Notes: a model not told the origin generated them from the sequence alone. A stretch of 64,000 nucleotides of DNA from Bordetella parapertussis (GCA_945861275.1 CAMATZ010000025.1:1-64000); one strand, 5' to 3'. Shown: positions 19,113-28,796, counted from the first letter of the stretch. Numbers and translations: made by a program.

Positions 19113-22100
19113 ATGCTCTATCATCCACAGACCATTTTTGCGCGTACCACCAAGGGTATTCGCGAGGCCCGCAGCACCAAGCTGCCGCGCGAGTTAAGCC
19201 GTATTTTCACCGCGGTCGATGGCAAAGCCGCAGTAAGTGAACTCATCAGCAAATCCGGCGTTCCCGAAGGCCACTGTCACCTCGCGTTCGAACAGCTGGT
19301 AACCGAAGGCTACATCCGCGTTTTCACTTCGCCCAACATGCCCAGCGGCGCTTTGGCGCTGTCGGCCACGCAGTCGATCCCGATAGTTACCGCTGCCGCT
19401 GACATTGCAGCTGGCGACAGCCGCGACGAGCTCGACTTCACCACTGCCGAAGGTGTGGCCAAAGTCACCTCCGAGGCAGCGGAGCGCGGTCTGGCTGAAT
19501 CCGCGGCACGATCCCGCGCCGAAGCCGCCTCGCAAGCAGCAGCTAAAGCCAAAATCCGTCTGGAGGCTGAAAAGCGCGCGCGCATGATTGCCGAGGCACG
19601 CGTCAAAGCCGAAACCGAAGCGCGCATGCGCGCCGAGGCCGAAGCCAGGGCCCGCGCCGAAGCGGCGATGAGAGCTTCCGCCGAGGCCAAGGCGGCTGCC
19701 GACGTCAAAGCCCGTGCTGAAGCCGAGGCGCGTTTGCGCACTGCGATGGAAGCCCAGTTCAAAGCCGAGGCTGAGGTCAAAGCGCGCAGCGAAGCTGAAA
19801 CTCAGGCGCGGCATCAGGCGCAGGCGAATGAACGCGCCGAGGCCGAAGCTGAAGCCAGCGCCGACACCGAACAACGCGCGCAAGCCGGAGCGCTGGCGCA
19901 TGCAGCTGCCGAAGCCCGTGCCCGCGAAGCGCTCGAAGCACAGATGGCGGTGATGTCGGCGGCGCTGGCGCGCGCCGAGCAACAATCCCTTGAAGAAGCC
20001 GCCAAGCGCGAGAAATTCGAAGCCGATATTCGCGTGCGCAGCGAAGCCGAACGCAAGGCGCGCGAAAACGCGGAAATGCGCGCCAGGGCCGCCGAGCAGG
20101 CCGTCGCTGAAGCGCGCACACTGGCCGACGAGGCCACGCGCGCGTCTGCAGACGCCGAATTGCACGGACGCGACCACGCCCAGCACCCGGAGGCGCAGGC
20201 GCGCATGCAGCAGGCGATGAAAGCGCTCGAAGAGGCCAAGGCGCACGCAATCCGCGAGGCTGAAGCCACTGCCCGCGCGGAAGCGCGTGCGCAAATGGAA
20301 GCAGAGCTGCGCAAAATGCAGGAAGCAGATCGCGCCAGCCGCGAAATCGAAATTGCCAGGGCGCGCGAGGACGCTGACACGCAGACACGCGAGATAGTAC
20401 GCAAACTGCAGGAGGAAGCACGTCAGGCCAAAGCCGCGGCTGAAGCGATAGCCGCATCCGAACGCGCCGCCCGCGACGAAATCGAAGCGCGTGCACAGGC
20501 GCAGGTGCGCGAAGTGCAGGCACAAAGCGCGCGCGCACAAGCCGAGAGCGCCGCCCAGATGGCGGCCGAGAAAAAAGCACGCGCCGAAGCCGATGTCCAG
20601 GCCGCGGCGGAGATGCGCCTGCGCGAGCAGGAGGAACGCAAAGCCATGCAGGAACTCGCGCTTAAGGTGGCGGCGGAGCGCAAGGCGCGCGAGGAAGCCG
20701 AACAGCAAGTCATGGTTGCGCGTCAGGCACGCGAGGAGGCAGAACAGCGTCTGCGCAGCACGCCGGCGGGCGACCCCGAACAAATTCGCAAACTCAACGA
20801 AGAAGCGCAAGCCGCGGCGCGCGCGGCTGAAGAAGCGGTAGCGCGCGCTACGGCGACGGCCGAAGCCGCGACACACGCCATGATCGAGGCCGAGGCACGC
20901 GTCAAAAGCGAAAAGACTGCGCGTGCCGCGGCTGAAGATCGCGCCAAAGCCGAAGCTGTGCAACGCATTATGCAGGAACAGCAGTCGCGTGAAGGCGCAG
21001 CGGCCGACATCGGGGCGCGCGTGGCGGCTGAACTGAAGGCGCGCGAGGATGCTGAACGCGCCGAAGAAGCCCGCTATCGCGCGCAGGCCGAGGAGCGCGC
21101 CAAGGTATCAGCGGAACGTCAGGCGCGTGACGCCGATGCCAAGGCGGCGGAAGCGCCGCGCGCGCCCGGGCGCAAGACAAACTGGCTGGGGGTGGGCGTC
21201 GCCGGCGCAGCAGTAACGGTGGTAGTGGCGGTGGGCCTGCTACAGCTGATTCCAATATCGGGCTACGTGCCCGCGGTGCAGGCACTGATGACGCAGCGCC
21301 TTGGCCAACCGGTCGCGATCTCCAGAATGCGCTACGAATTACTCCCTTCGCCACAGCTTACACTGGAACGTGTTAGCGTCGGCAAACTCGAAGAGATCAA
21401 GGCGGACAAGATTTTTGTTCCGCTCGGGCCGCTGGGGTTGCTCAGCGGCACGAGCAACTTTGACACCATTCTGGTCAAAGGCGTGACGCTGGATACCGAT
21501 GCGCTGGGCGCGATAGCCGGCTGGCTGCGCGCTCCGGCGGATGCGCCGGCGCTGCACATCAGCCGTATCAAATTCAGCGACGTGAAACTCGCCGCACGCG
21601 ACCTTGAAATTCCACAGTTTGACGTGGACGCTACGCTGGGCGGCCGTGGCGAAGTCAGCAAACTCGTCATCAATGTTGATAAAGCGCGCTTTGATATCAC
21701 ACCCAAAGATAGCACCTGGCAAGTGGCGCTCAGTGCCGGCGGCTGGAAGTCCTTTATCGGTCCGGCGATTGAATTCGACGAGCTCGAGGCAACCGCGGTG
21801 ATTGATGGCAACGGGGCCACCGTGAGTGCTATCAAGGGCCGTGTGGGCAGCGGGTCGCTCAGCGGAAAATTAAAAGCTACCTGGGGCAGCACGATACAGG
21901 TGGCGGGTGACCTGAAGCTTGAAAACGGCCGCACGGATCAGTTGCTGCCCGTGTTCACGCGCAATTTCAATGCGAGCGGCACCCTGAATCTCACTGCCAA
22001 CTATACGATGCGCGGCGTGAATCTAAAAACGCTGTTCGACGATGTGCGCCTGGAAGGGGTGTTCGCCATCGCCCGCGGCGAACTCAACAACGTGGATATC

Positions 22101-22373
22101 GTGCGCGCGCTGCAATCCTCACGCGCAGCCGGGCAGCGCGGCGGCAAAACCCGATTTGACAGTCTGTCGGGCGCCGTGCAAATCAGCGGCAACAGTTACA
22201 GCTACCGCCAGTTACAGTTAAATTCCGGGCCGGTGAATGCGTCAGGCACGGTGGATGTCAATGACGGGGCACTGTCCGGTAACATCAACGCCGAACTCGG
22301 CACCAAAGGCGTGGTGATGGCGCGTGGCACGTTGACAGCGGGCGGCACGGTGGGAGATCCGGTGTTGCGGTAG
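19113..22373 (+). CDS. Large alanine-rich coiled-coil protein with N-terminal winged-helix-like domain and C-terminal AsmA-like domain
   Basis: 1086 residues from the ATG at 19113 (a GTG at 19080 would add 11). Residues 1-80 form a small domain resembling helix-turn-helix or two-component-accessory modules (LPRELSRIFTAVDGKAAVSEL). Residues about 110-683 are an almost pure Ala/Glu/Arg/Lys repeat such as AEARARAEAAMRASAEAK, predicted as one long helix or coiled coil. A single membrane helix follows (about 690-715, VGVAGAAVTVVVAVGLLQLI), then an AsmA-like C-terminal region (about 715-1086) with typical phrases such as GVFAIARGELNN and SGAVQISGNSYSY. An inner-membrane protein with the coil in the cytoplasm and the AsmA part in the periplasm is inferred. 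Function is unknown; AsmA relatives affect lipid transfer and outer-membrane assembly. Confidence 0.87.
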   Translation: MLYHPQTIFARTTKGIREARSTKLPRELSRIFTAVDGKAAVSELISKSGVPEGHCHLAFEQLVTEGYIRVFTSPNMPSGALALSATQSIPIVTAAADIAAGDSRDELDFTTAEGVAKVTSEAAERGLAESAARSRAEAASQAAAKAKIRLEAEKRARMIAEARVKAETEARMRAEAEARARAEAAMRASAEAKAAADVKARAEAEARLRTAMEAQFKAEAEVKARSEAETQARHQAQANERAEAEAEASADTEQRAQAGALAHAAAEARAREALEAQMAVMSAALARAEQQSLEEAAKREKFEADIRVRSEAERKARENAEMRARAAEQAVAEARTLADEATRASADAELHGRDHAQHPEAQARMQQAMKALEEAKAHAIREAEATARAEARAQMEAELRKMQEADRASREIEIARAREDADTQTREIVRKLQEEARQAKAAAEAIAASERAARDEIEARAQAQVREVQAQSARAQAESAAQMAAEKKARAEADVQAAAEMRLREQEERKAMQELALKVAAERKAREEAEQQVMVARQAREEAEQRLRSTPAGDPEQIRKLNEEAQAAARAAEEAVARATATAEAATHAMIEAEARVKSEKTARAAAEDRAKAEAVQRIMQEQQSREGAAADIGARVAAELKAREDAERAEEARYRAQAEERAKVSAERQARDADAKAAEAPRAPGRKTNWLGVGVAGAAVTVVVAVGLLQLIPISGYVPAVQALMTQRLGQPVAISRMRYELLPSPQLTLERVSVGKLEEIKADKIFVPLGPLGLLSGTSNFDTILVKGVTLDTDALGAIAGWLRAPADAPALHISRIKFSDVKLAARDLEIPQFDVDATLGGRGEVSKLVINVDKARFDITPKDSTWQVALSAGGWKSFIGPAIEFDELEATAVIDGNGATVSAIKGRVGSGSLSGKLKATWGSTIQVAGDLKLENGRTDQLLPVFTRNFNASGTLNLTANYTMRGVNLKTLFDDVRLEGVFAIARGELNNVDIVRALQSSRAAGQRGGKTRFDSLSGAVQISGNSYSYRQLQLNSGPVNASGTVDVNDGALSGNINAELGTKGVVMARGTLTAGGTVGDPVLR

Positions 22374-22386
22374 TTCGAACCGCCTC

Positions 22387-22511
22387 ACCGCAAAGACGCA
22401 AAAACGCAAAGGAAACGCAAAGGAAAACAAAACGGCGATTAACCCACAGGGCAATCGCCGTTTTTTATGGAAGTTCTTTGCGAAATCTTTGCGTTTTTGC
22501 GTCTTTGCGGT
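22387..22511. repeat. Long perfect inverted repeat (25-bp arms)
   Basis: Arms 22387-22411 and 22487-22511 are exact reverse complements. Each is built of the short word ACGCAAA/GCAAAG repeated, like the 'CGCAAAGACGCAAAG' elements seen between genes of many betaproteobacteria. The intrinsic terminator at 22429-22466 lies inside the loop. The element separates the convergent AsmA-like and htpX genes. Confidence 0.85.
22429..22466. terminator. Bidirectional intrinsic terminator
   Basis: The stem CGGCGATT (22433-22440) pairs with AATCGCCG (22453-22460) across a 12-nt loop. It is flanked by AAAA on the left and TTTTTT on the right, so it can end transcripts from both convergent genes. Confidence 0.88.
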
Positions 22512-22532
22512 AAAGTTTTTTTTACGATCTCA

Positions 22533-23408
22533 TCAAATCGCCTTGCGCAGCGCCTCAATGCGTTCATCCAGCGGCGGATGCGTCATGAACAATTTGCTGA
22601 ACGCGCTGCCGCCGGAGATGCCGAACGCCGCCACGGATTTGGGCAACGCCGCTTCCTCGTGGTTCATCTTGAGCCGCTCCAGCGCCGCGATCATTTTGCG
22701 CTTGCCCGCGAGACTGGCGCCGCCGGCATCGGCATGAAACTCACGATGGCGGCTGAACCACATCACAATCATGCTGGCGAATACGCCAAGCACCAGTTGC
22801 GCGATCATGGTCGTCACGAAAAATCCGATGCCTTCGCCACGGTCATTCTTGAGGATAACCCGATCCACAAAGTAACCGATGATGCGCGAGAAGAAAATCA
22901 CGAAAGTGTTGACCACACCCTGTATCAGGGTCAGCGTGATCATGTCGCCGTTGGCGACGTGGCTGATTTCATGGGCGAGCACAGCCTCGGCTTCGTCTGA
23001 GGTCATGTTGTTCATGAGGCCGGTGCTCACCGCCACCAGCGCATTGTTGCGATTCCACCCGGTAGCAAAGGCGTTGATTTCGGGCGAATCGTAAATCGCA
23101 ACTTCGGGCATGCCGATGCCGGCTTGACCGGCCTGGCGCTTCACGGTGTTGAACAACCACTGCTCGGTGGCATTCGACGGGGTGGTGATGACTTGCGCGC
23201 CAACCGAGCGTTTAGCCATCCATTTCGATATAAACAGCGATATCAGCGAACCGGCAAATCCCATCACCATCGACAGGATCAAAAGGGCATTGAAATTGAT
23301 GCCGCCGGACTGATTCATAATCTGATCCACGCCCAATACCCGCAGCGTGACGCTGATGACAACCAGAACGGCCAGGTTGGTTATCACAAACAAGAATATG
23401 CGCTTCAT
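22533..23408 (-). CDS. htpX: Protease HtpX, membrane zinc metalloprotease
   Basis: 291 residues, very close to the E. coli length. Two N-terminal membrane helices (about 4-25 and 40-62) precede the M48 domain with HEISH at 146-150 and two further hydrophobic segments. The third zinc ligand lies in the conserved [11 protein letters not shown] stretch. It degrades damaged inner-membrane proteins, with its active site in the cytoplasm, alongside FtsH. AGGAAAA precedes the ATG. A monocistronic gene with a strong terminator after it. Confidence 0.97.
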   Translation of the reverse strand: MKRIFLFVITNLAVLVVISVTLRVLGVDQIMNQSGGINFNALLILSMVMGFAGSLISLFISKWMAKRSVGAQVITTPSNATEQWLFNTVKRQAGQAGIGMPEVAIYDSPEINAFATGWNRNNALVAVSTGLMNNMTSDEAEAVLAHEISHVANGDMITLTLIQGVVNTFVIFFSRIIGYFVDRVILKNDRGEGIGFFVTTMIAQLVLGVFASMIVMWFSRHREFHADAGGASLAGKRKMIAALERLKMNHEEAALPKSVAAFGISGGSAFSKLFMTHPPLDERIEALRKAI

Positions 23409-23539
23409 AAAAGGTTTTCCTCGGGGTTGTTGGTTATGGGTACGTGGCGTTAGATGGGGGCGCCGCGTGCGAGTTCAATAGTAAACGCACTCTGAGATAA
23501 AAATTCAAGTATTTGATTTATAACGATTAATTTATGCTT

Positions 23540-23578
23540 GCGCGGCAGGTAGATAGGTATGCAGGCACCCTGCCGCGC
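23540..23578. terminator. Hairpin downstream of the alpha/beta hydrolase gene, possible terminator
   Basis: A perfect 10-bp stem (23540-23549 with 23569-23578) and a 19-nt loop lie between the minus-strand hydrolase and htpX. There is no T-run after it, so intrinsic termination is uncertain. The rest of 23409-23646 is AT-rich and probably holds the htpX promoter. Confidence 0.45.
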
Positions 23579-23646
23579 CATGCCTGCTCAGGAACCGCAC
23601 GCGGGGTGTTCATCGGCATGCATCCGTGTTCAGTCGTCGCGGAAAG

Positions 23647-24495
23647 CTACGGTTTACGCCCTACAAAATCCAGAATAGCCGCCAGCACATTCTCGCCGTT
23701 CTGGTGCGGCGGCAACACGTTCCAGAATTCCGCGTTGGGCATCAGCTCTTTCATCGCCCACGCCGACGACGTGGAGTGCGATGCGTCGGCGCCGGGCAGT
23801 ATCAGCGCGGGTAGTTTGATATTCAGCAATTGCTCGCCGCTGGCGCCCGACGGCATGGTGTCGCCGTAGAGCGCATCGCGGCTTTGCGCGCAGAGGTCGA
23901 GATAGGCTGCCACATCGTGCTTCACGTAGCCGGCGCTGAACGCGGGATCGGTCGCGTTCTGCGAGGCCCAGGGGCCTGCTTCGGGATCGAGCCAAAAGTT
24001 TTTCGCGGCAGGCCCGCGTGCCGCTGCTGCCGCCAAGCCGTTGGTGCGCACGAATTCGATGTGACGGTCGTAAAATCCGCGCCCCTTCTGCATCCACAAA
24101 TAGCCGCCCACCGGCCAATGCAGCAATAGACCGGCGCAGCGCTCGGGACACAGCACGCCCATCGCCGCCGCCACCGAAACACCCATACAGCCGCCGACCA
24201 CCCAAGCCTGCTTCACGCCAAAGTGATCGAGTATCGCCCTCCCCTGCTGCGCGAAAACTTCCCAGGTGAGTTTTTCCACGCGCCCGCCGGACACGCCGGC
24301 CTCGCGCCGGTCGTAGGCAATCACGGTGAATGATTTTGACAGCGTATTGATTGAATCCATTTCTTTCCACACACCGCCGCGGGTCCAGCTCTCGATGGTG
24401 GAATTAAAACCGCCCGGCGCCAGCAACAGCAAATGCGGGCCGCTCCCCTGCATGTGATAGTTAACTTTGAGTCCGTCAATAACAGCAACAGGCAT
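23647..24495 (-). CDS. Alpha/beta hydrolase with cysteine nucleophile elbow
   Basis: 282 residues. The core fold is visible: LLLLAPGGFNS (oxyanion region), VIAYDRREAGVSGG, and the nucleophile elbow VVGGCMGVS, where C103 stands in the place of the usual Ser. An acid appears in LILPGADASHSTSS and the catalytic His in LPPHQNGEN near the C-terminus. A Cys-His-Asp triad occurs in dienelactone hydrolases and some thioester-handling enzymes. AAGGAGG precedes the ATG. Cytoplasmic; substrate unknown. Confidence 0.87.
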   Translation of the reverse strand: MPVAVIDGLKVNYHMQGSGPHLLLLAPGGFNSTIESWTRGGVWKEMDSINTLSKSFTVIAYDRREAGVSGGRVEKLTWEVFAQQGRAILDHFGVKQAWVVGGCMGVSVAAAMGVLCPERCAGLLLHWPVGGYLWMQKGRGFYDRHIEFVRTNGLAAAAARGPAAKNFWLDPEAGPWASQNATDPAFSAGYVKHDVAAYLDLCAQSRDALYGDTMPSGASGEQLLNIKLPALILPGADASHSTSSAWAMKELMPNAEFWNVLPPHQNGENVLAAILDFVGRKP

Positions 24496-24742
24496 CTTGC
24501 ACCCTCCTTTTGAACCGCAGTTTACACTAACTTATTGTTTGTATTATGATTTTCAGAATGCTTACTCTGCTATACATAACCGCATCATGCGAACGAAATA
24601 GCCTGCCAGGCGGTCGCGGTTTAAAGCAATCCGGTTCTTAGAAGCGTGCTCAAAATAGTGGATCACACCCCACTTTTATGGTGCAAGATACCTTACTATT
24701 ACCTTACAATTGCCGCAAATTGGAAAAAACGCTACCCGACCG

Positions 24743-25858
24743 ATGCTAGACGCGCCCACAGGGATACGCAGTAAGTTCGTTTACGATCCCGAGCTATCGC
24801 ACGAAGAACTCAGAGGGTTTTCGCGCACCATCGCCGAAATCGAATGGTTGCTGCTGATACTCGTGCTGTTCTATCAGCTGATACTCGCGCCGGACAATAT
24901 GGCCAACACCGCGCTCTCCATGGCGATGTTTTTCTACACCGCTTTTGTGTTGTTGTTTCGTTACGTAAACTTCTACCGGCGCGAGGCCTACTGGAAACTC
25001 GCGCTGGAGACCGCGATGATGATCGCGTTTATTACCTGGGTGCTGTTTTACACCGGGCGCCTAAACAGCCCGCTGCAAAATCTGTATTTGCTGGTGGTCA
25101 TCACCAGTTCGCTGATGCTGGGACGCCTGTCAACCGTGGTAGCCATGGTGGTGATTGCCGCCTGTTACGGCTGGCTCGGTTACGTACAGGGTGACTCGGC
25201 ATTTCAGACATTTGGCGTGGAATTCCTGACGCGTTTCGTGCCGCTGGCGCTGGTGGGTTACGTGACCACCATGATGTCGTCCGATATGCGCAATGCGCTG
25301 ACCAGAATCAAGACCCTGTCCGAGACCGACGAACTCACCGGCATCTACAACCGCCGCGCGTTTATGTCGATCAGCGAACACACCGTCAAACTGTCGCAGC
25401 GTTATGGCCGTAATTTCAGCGTGATCATGCTGGATTCCGACAGCCTGAAAATCGTCAACGACGGCTACGGCCACGAAGCCGGCGACCAACTGCTGAAAGC
25501 AATGGTCGCACATGTGCAGGTTGAGCTGCGCAAACCGGACCTGCTCGCGCGTTACGGCGGTGACGAGTTTGTGCTGCTGCTGCCCGACACCAATGTCGAA
25601 GGCGCGCGGCTGACCGCCGAACGCATTCGTGAACGCATTGCCACGACGCCCTTGCAACTCGGCGGCAAACAAATCAACATCACCGCCAGCATGGGCGTGG
25701 CCACTTACCCGGATCACGGTAAAGACTACGAGCGCGTGTTTGAAGCGGCCGACAACGCGCTCTACAGCAGCAAAACCAGCGGCAAGAATAAGGTAACCAT
25801 TGCGCATGCATCTGTGGCGCGCACGCCTGAGCAGAGCGCGCAAACGCCCCGCACCTGA
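24743..25858 (+). CDS. Membrane diguanylate cyclase (GGDEF)
   Basis: 371 residues from the ATG at 24743 (an upstream TTG would add 11). Five or six N-terminal hydrophobic helices (about 35-190) form a membrane sensor. The GGDEF domain (about 200-360) has an intact active motif GGDEF at 272-276 and the inhibitory I-site RKPD at 263-266 with the correct spacing, so active c-di-GMP synthesis with product inhibition is expected. The substrate-site DSDSLKIVNDGYGHEAGD is also intact. No EAL domain is present. It stands alone, and the stimulus is unknown. Confidence 0.94.
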   Translation: MLDAPTGIRSKFVYDPELSHEELRGFSRTIAEIEWLLLILVLFYQLILAPDNMANTALSMAMFFYTAFVLLFRYVNFYRREAYWKLALETAMMIAFITWVLFYTGRLNSPLQNLYLLVVITSSLMLGRLSTVVAMVVIAACYGWLGYVQGDSAFQTFGVEFLTRFVPLALVGYVTTMMSSDMRNALTRIKTLSETDELTGIYNRRAFMSISEHTVKLSQRYGRNFSVIMLDSDSLKIVNDGYGHEAGDQLLKAMVAHVQVELRKPDLLARYGGDEFVLLLPDTNVEGARLTAERIRERIATTPLQLGGKQINITASMGVATYPDHGKDYERVFEAADNALYSSKTSGKNKVTIAHASVARTPEQSAQTPRT

Positions 25859-25876
25859 ATGCGCGGCGGTTAAATC

Positions 25877-26689
25877 CTAAAGCACGCGCGTGCGGCGCGG
25901 CCTGAAATAATCTGTGTTAGCGTAAAACACCGCGTCGTTATTGGCGCCGTACCAGCCGGGCACGCCCAGCACGGGCAATGGCGACAGATCGCGTGCGCTA
26001 ATGATTCCGGTGCGCAAGGCCTGCGCCGCCAAATCGTCGGCATGCACCAGCAATGCGGCGTCATCCACCGCGGCACACGCGTGCGGCGTGTGCAGCAATA
26101 GCGCATGGCCGCTCATGCCGACATAAGGCGACAACGCTTTTTCATACAGCGCGTGACCGAAAATCACAAACCGCGTGCTGCTCATCAACGCCTCTCGTTC
26201 CTGCCAAAACACCTGCTGCCACTCAAACGCGCGCAGGCCCGCCAGCACCGCTGCACTGCTGCTGAGCACCAGCACGCCGCTCTCGTCGAACAGGGTCAGC
26301 GCATCACGCCGTGCGCTGCGCACCTGGGACACGCCGCCACAGCGCGCGCGCAGCTCGGTTGCGTGCGCATGATTTAACGCCGCCTTGATGCGCGGAAACG
26401 CCAGCCACACCAGGGCATTGAATAAATCATGCCAATTCGCGCCCCGCAGCGGCACCACGCCTTCATCATGGATACGCAGTTCGTAATCCGCGGCGCCGGG
26501 CGCCGGCCGGCCGGGCAGAAGATCGAAACGCAGCGCGTGGCCGCCACCGGAACGCACGCCGCGCGCGCTGGCAAGCCGGCTCAATTCATGCGGCGCCGGC
26601 CACTCTGCACCCGGCGTGGCCTCAGCGAGGGCGCGCAACGGTGCAAACATCGGCGAGCGCGCGGCGAATTGTGAATCCCAGACTTGCAT
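25877..26689 (-). CDS. DUF3025 family protein
   Basis: 270 residues from the ATG at 26689. The longer frame upstream to 26908 runs through the divergent promoter and the start of the next gene and was rejected. Recognisable DUF3025 stretches are LRIHDEGVVPLRGANWHDLFNALVW, ALTLFDESGVLV, FGHALYEKALSPYVGMSGHA and the C-terminal VLGVPGWYGANNDAVFYANTDYFRP. The family is widespread in proteobacteria and of unknown function. No signal peptide or membrane helix is seen. Divergent from the oxidoreductase at 26760 with a 70-bp gap. Confidence 0.88.
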   Translation of the reverse strand: MQVWDSQFAARSPMFAPLRALAEATPGAEWPAPHELSRLASARGVRSGGGHALRFDLLPGRPAPGAADYELRIHDEGVVPLRGANWHDLFNALVWLAFPRIKAALNHAHATELRARCGGVSQVRSARRDALTLFDESGVLVLSSSAAVLAGLRAFEWQQVFWQEREALMSSTRFVIFGHALYEKALSPYVGMSGHALLLHTPHACAAVDDAALLVHADDLAAQALRTGIISARDLSPLPVLGVPGWYGANNDAVFYANTDYFRPRRTRVL

Positions 26690-26759
26690 AAGTCTAGTGT
26701 ACGCCGGACACCCGCTAACAAGGTAAAATCGCGCGCTTCGATTTAACTTTTTACGCCCC

Positions 26760-27860
26760 ATGGAAACCCTGGATTGCGCGGTCATTGGCGCAGGCGTGGT
26801 TGGCCTCGCCATCGCACGCAAACTGGCGATGAACGGCCGCGAAGTCGTCATTCTCGAAGCAGAAGATGCCTTTGGCACGCACACCAGCGCGCGCAACTCC
26901 GAAGTCATACACGCGGGTATTTATTATGCCGGCGGATCGCTCAAAGCGAAATTGTGCGTGCCGGGCCGCCAGGCGCTGTACCACTATTGCGCCGAACACG
27001 GCGTGCATCACCAGCGCATCGGCAAAGTCATCGTCGCCTGCGATGACAGCGAACTCGCGGGACTCAAAAAATACCAGGCGCAGGCCGAAGCCAACGGCGT
27101 GGACGACCTGCGCATGCTCAATCCCGCCGAACTCGCGCAACTGGAACCCGCGGTGCGTTGCGTGGCGGGATTTCTGTCGCCGTCTACCGGCATTATCGAC
27201 AGTCACGGACTGATGCTGTCCTACCTGGGCGAAGCCGAGGATCGCGGTGCGATGCTGGCGCTATCCAGTCCGCTGCTAAGTGGCCACGTCGAAAGCGACG
27301 GCATCGTGCTTGCAGTCGGTGGCGTGGAACCGATGACGGTGAAATGCCGCTCGGTCGTTATCTCTGCAGGCCTGAATGCACCCGCTGTGGCACGCAGCAT
27401 CACCGGCATACCCGCCGCCACCATTCCACCCACCTACTACGCCATCGGCCATTACTACACGCTCACCACGACATCACCTTTCAAGCGCCTGATATATCCG
27501 GTGGCGCGGCCCGACTGGCTCGGCGTGCATGTCACCATCGACCTTGGCGGCCGCGTCAAGTTCGGCCCTGATTTTGAATGGATAGACCGCATCGATTACC
27601 GCTTCGACGAACGCCGCGAAGCGTCGTTCTACAAAGCGATCCGGCATTATTTTCCGGGGCTGCAGGACGGCACCCTGCAACCCGGCTACACCGGCATACG
27701 TCCACGCATTACCGGGCCAGGCGAAGCGGCGCAGGACTTCACCTTTCACGACCACACCGTGCACGGCGTGCATGGGCTGGTGGCGCTCTACGGCATCGAG
27801 TCACCGGGACTCACCGCTTCGCTGGCGATCGCCGACTATGTAGCGCAGCGGCTGGATTAA
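26760..27860 (+). CDS. FAD-dependent oxidoreductase, L-2-hydroxyglutarate oxidase (LhgO)-like
   Basis: 366 residues of the DAO superfamily. The FAD Rossmann motif GAGVVGLAIARKL lies near residue 11. The motif SARNSEVIHAGIYYAGGSLKAKLCV and the C-terminal GYTGIRPRITGPGEAAQDF are characteristic of the LhgO/L2HGDH group. It probably oxidises L-2-hydroxyglutarate or another 2-hydroxy acid and passes electrons to the quinone pool. It begins close to a divergent DUF3025 gene and is followed on the same strand by an SDR. Confidence 0.9.
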   Translation: METLDCAVIGAGVVGLAIARKLAMNGREVVILEAEDAFGTHTSARNSEVIHAGIYYAGGSLKAKLCVPGRQALYHYCAEHGVHHQRIGKVIVACDDSELAGLKKYQAQAEANGVDDLRMLNPAELAQLEPAVRCVAGFLSPSTGIIDSHGLMLSYLGEAEDRGAMLALSSPLLSGHVESDGIVLAVGGVEPMTVKCRSVVISAGLNAPAVARSITGIPAATIPPTYYAIGHYYTLTTTSPFKRLIYPVARPDWLGVHVTIDLGGRVKFGPDFEWIDRIDYRFDERREASFYKAIRHYFPGLQDGTLQPGYTGIRPRITGPGEAAQDFTFHDHTVHGVHGLVALYGIESPGLTASLAIADYVAQRLD

Positions 27861-27941
27861 GCCGCTGCATTATCTTCCGGATTGCAGCGTGAGTAGGGCT
27901 GCGTTAAGCTGTTTCGCTGCTCACTTAACCAGGGGAGTGTC

Positions 27942-28796
27942 ATGGGAAAACTTGATGGCCGCGTGGCTATAGTCACCGGCGCGAGCCGGGGTATCGGCGA
28001 GGAGATCGCCAAACTGTTCGCCCGCGAAGGCGCCAAAGTGGTGTGTGCGGCGCGAACGCTTAACGAAGGTGATCATCGCATGCTGGCGGGGTCGCTTGCG
28101 GGCACCGTCAGAAAAATCACGGACGCCGGCGGCCAGGCAATCGCAGTCGCGGTTGACGTATCCAACGAGGCCGACTGCCAAAAACTGGTGGCCGCTGCGC
28201 ACGAGGCATTTGGCCCGATTGATATATTGGTAAACGATGCCGCGCTCACCTATTACAAACCCATTGTGGATTACAACGTCAAGCACTGGGTCAAGGCGTT
28301 CGCAGTCAACGTTCATGCGCCCTTCATGCTGTCGCAACTGGTGCTGCCCGATATGATCAAGCAGCGGCGCGGCGCCATCATCAATATTTCATCGGGTTCG
28401 GCGATCGGGCCGGGCCGCACACCCTTCAAGGACGCGCGCCCGGCGAACGGCGGCACCATGTATGGCGCCACCAAAGCCGCACTGGAGCGTTTCACGCAGG
28501 GGCTGGCGCAGGAAGTCGCCGAGTACAATATCGCGGTAACCGCAGTGTCCCCTTCGCAAGTGGTGCCGACACCGGGCACGGTGTATCACAAGCTGGTAAA
28601 GGCCATCGACGATCCGCAAGGCGAGCCGCCCCTGCTGATGGCAAAAGCGGCGCTGCTGCTGGCCAGCGAGCCACCCGAAAAAATCAACGGCCGCGTAACC
28701 TACAGCCAGCAGCTACTCAGCGAATACGCGCAACTGGAACGGCCCGGGACAGGACGCGGCGTCACCGTCAAGGGCACCGGTTACTCGCAGATCTGA
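27942..28796 (+). CDS. Short-chain dehydrogenase/reductase
   Basis: 284 residues, classical SDR with extended C-terminus. The cofactor motif TGASRGIG is at 12-19 and the catalytic set is Ser at about 150 (NISSGSAIG), Y174 and K178 (MYGATKAAL). The usual NNAG motif reads NDAA. GGGGAG precedes the ATG. It is probably a reductase for a hydroxyacyl or acyl-CoA-type substrate, since related sequences occur in catabolic clusters, but the substrate cannot be assigned. Confidence 0.92.
   Translation: MGKLDGRVAIVTGASRGIGEEIAKLFAREGAKVVCAARTLNEGDHRMLAGSLAGTVRKITDAGGQAIAVAVDVSNEADCQKLVAAAHEAFGPIDILVNDAALTYYKPIVDYNVKHWVKAFAVNVHAPFMLSQLVLPDMIKQRRGAIINISSGSAIGPGRTPFKDARPANGGTMYGATKAALERFTQGLAQEVAEYNIAVTAVSPSQVVPTPGTVYHKLVKAIDDPQGEPPLLMAKAALLLASEPPEKINGRVTYSQQLLSEYAQLERPGTGRGVTVKGTGYSQI

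Noticed and set aside
19194..20963. 589-codon open frame on the minus strand opposite the coiled-coil region
   Set aside because: It is the shadow of the GCC/GAA/CGC-rich repeat; its translation is low-complexity (Phe, Gly, Leu, Arg) without motifs, and the plus strand gives a coherent coiled coil and AsmA domain.
26690..26908. Upstream extension of the DUF3025 gene
   Set aside because: The added 73 residues overlap the divergent oxidoreductase gene and have no family resemblance; the ATG at 26689 gives the expected N-terminus.
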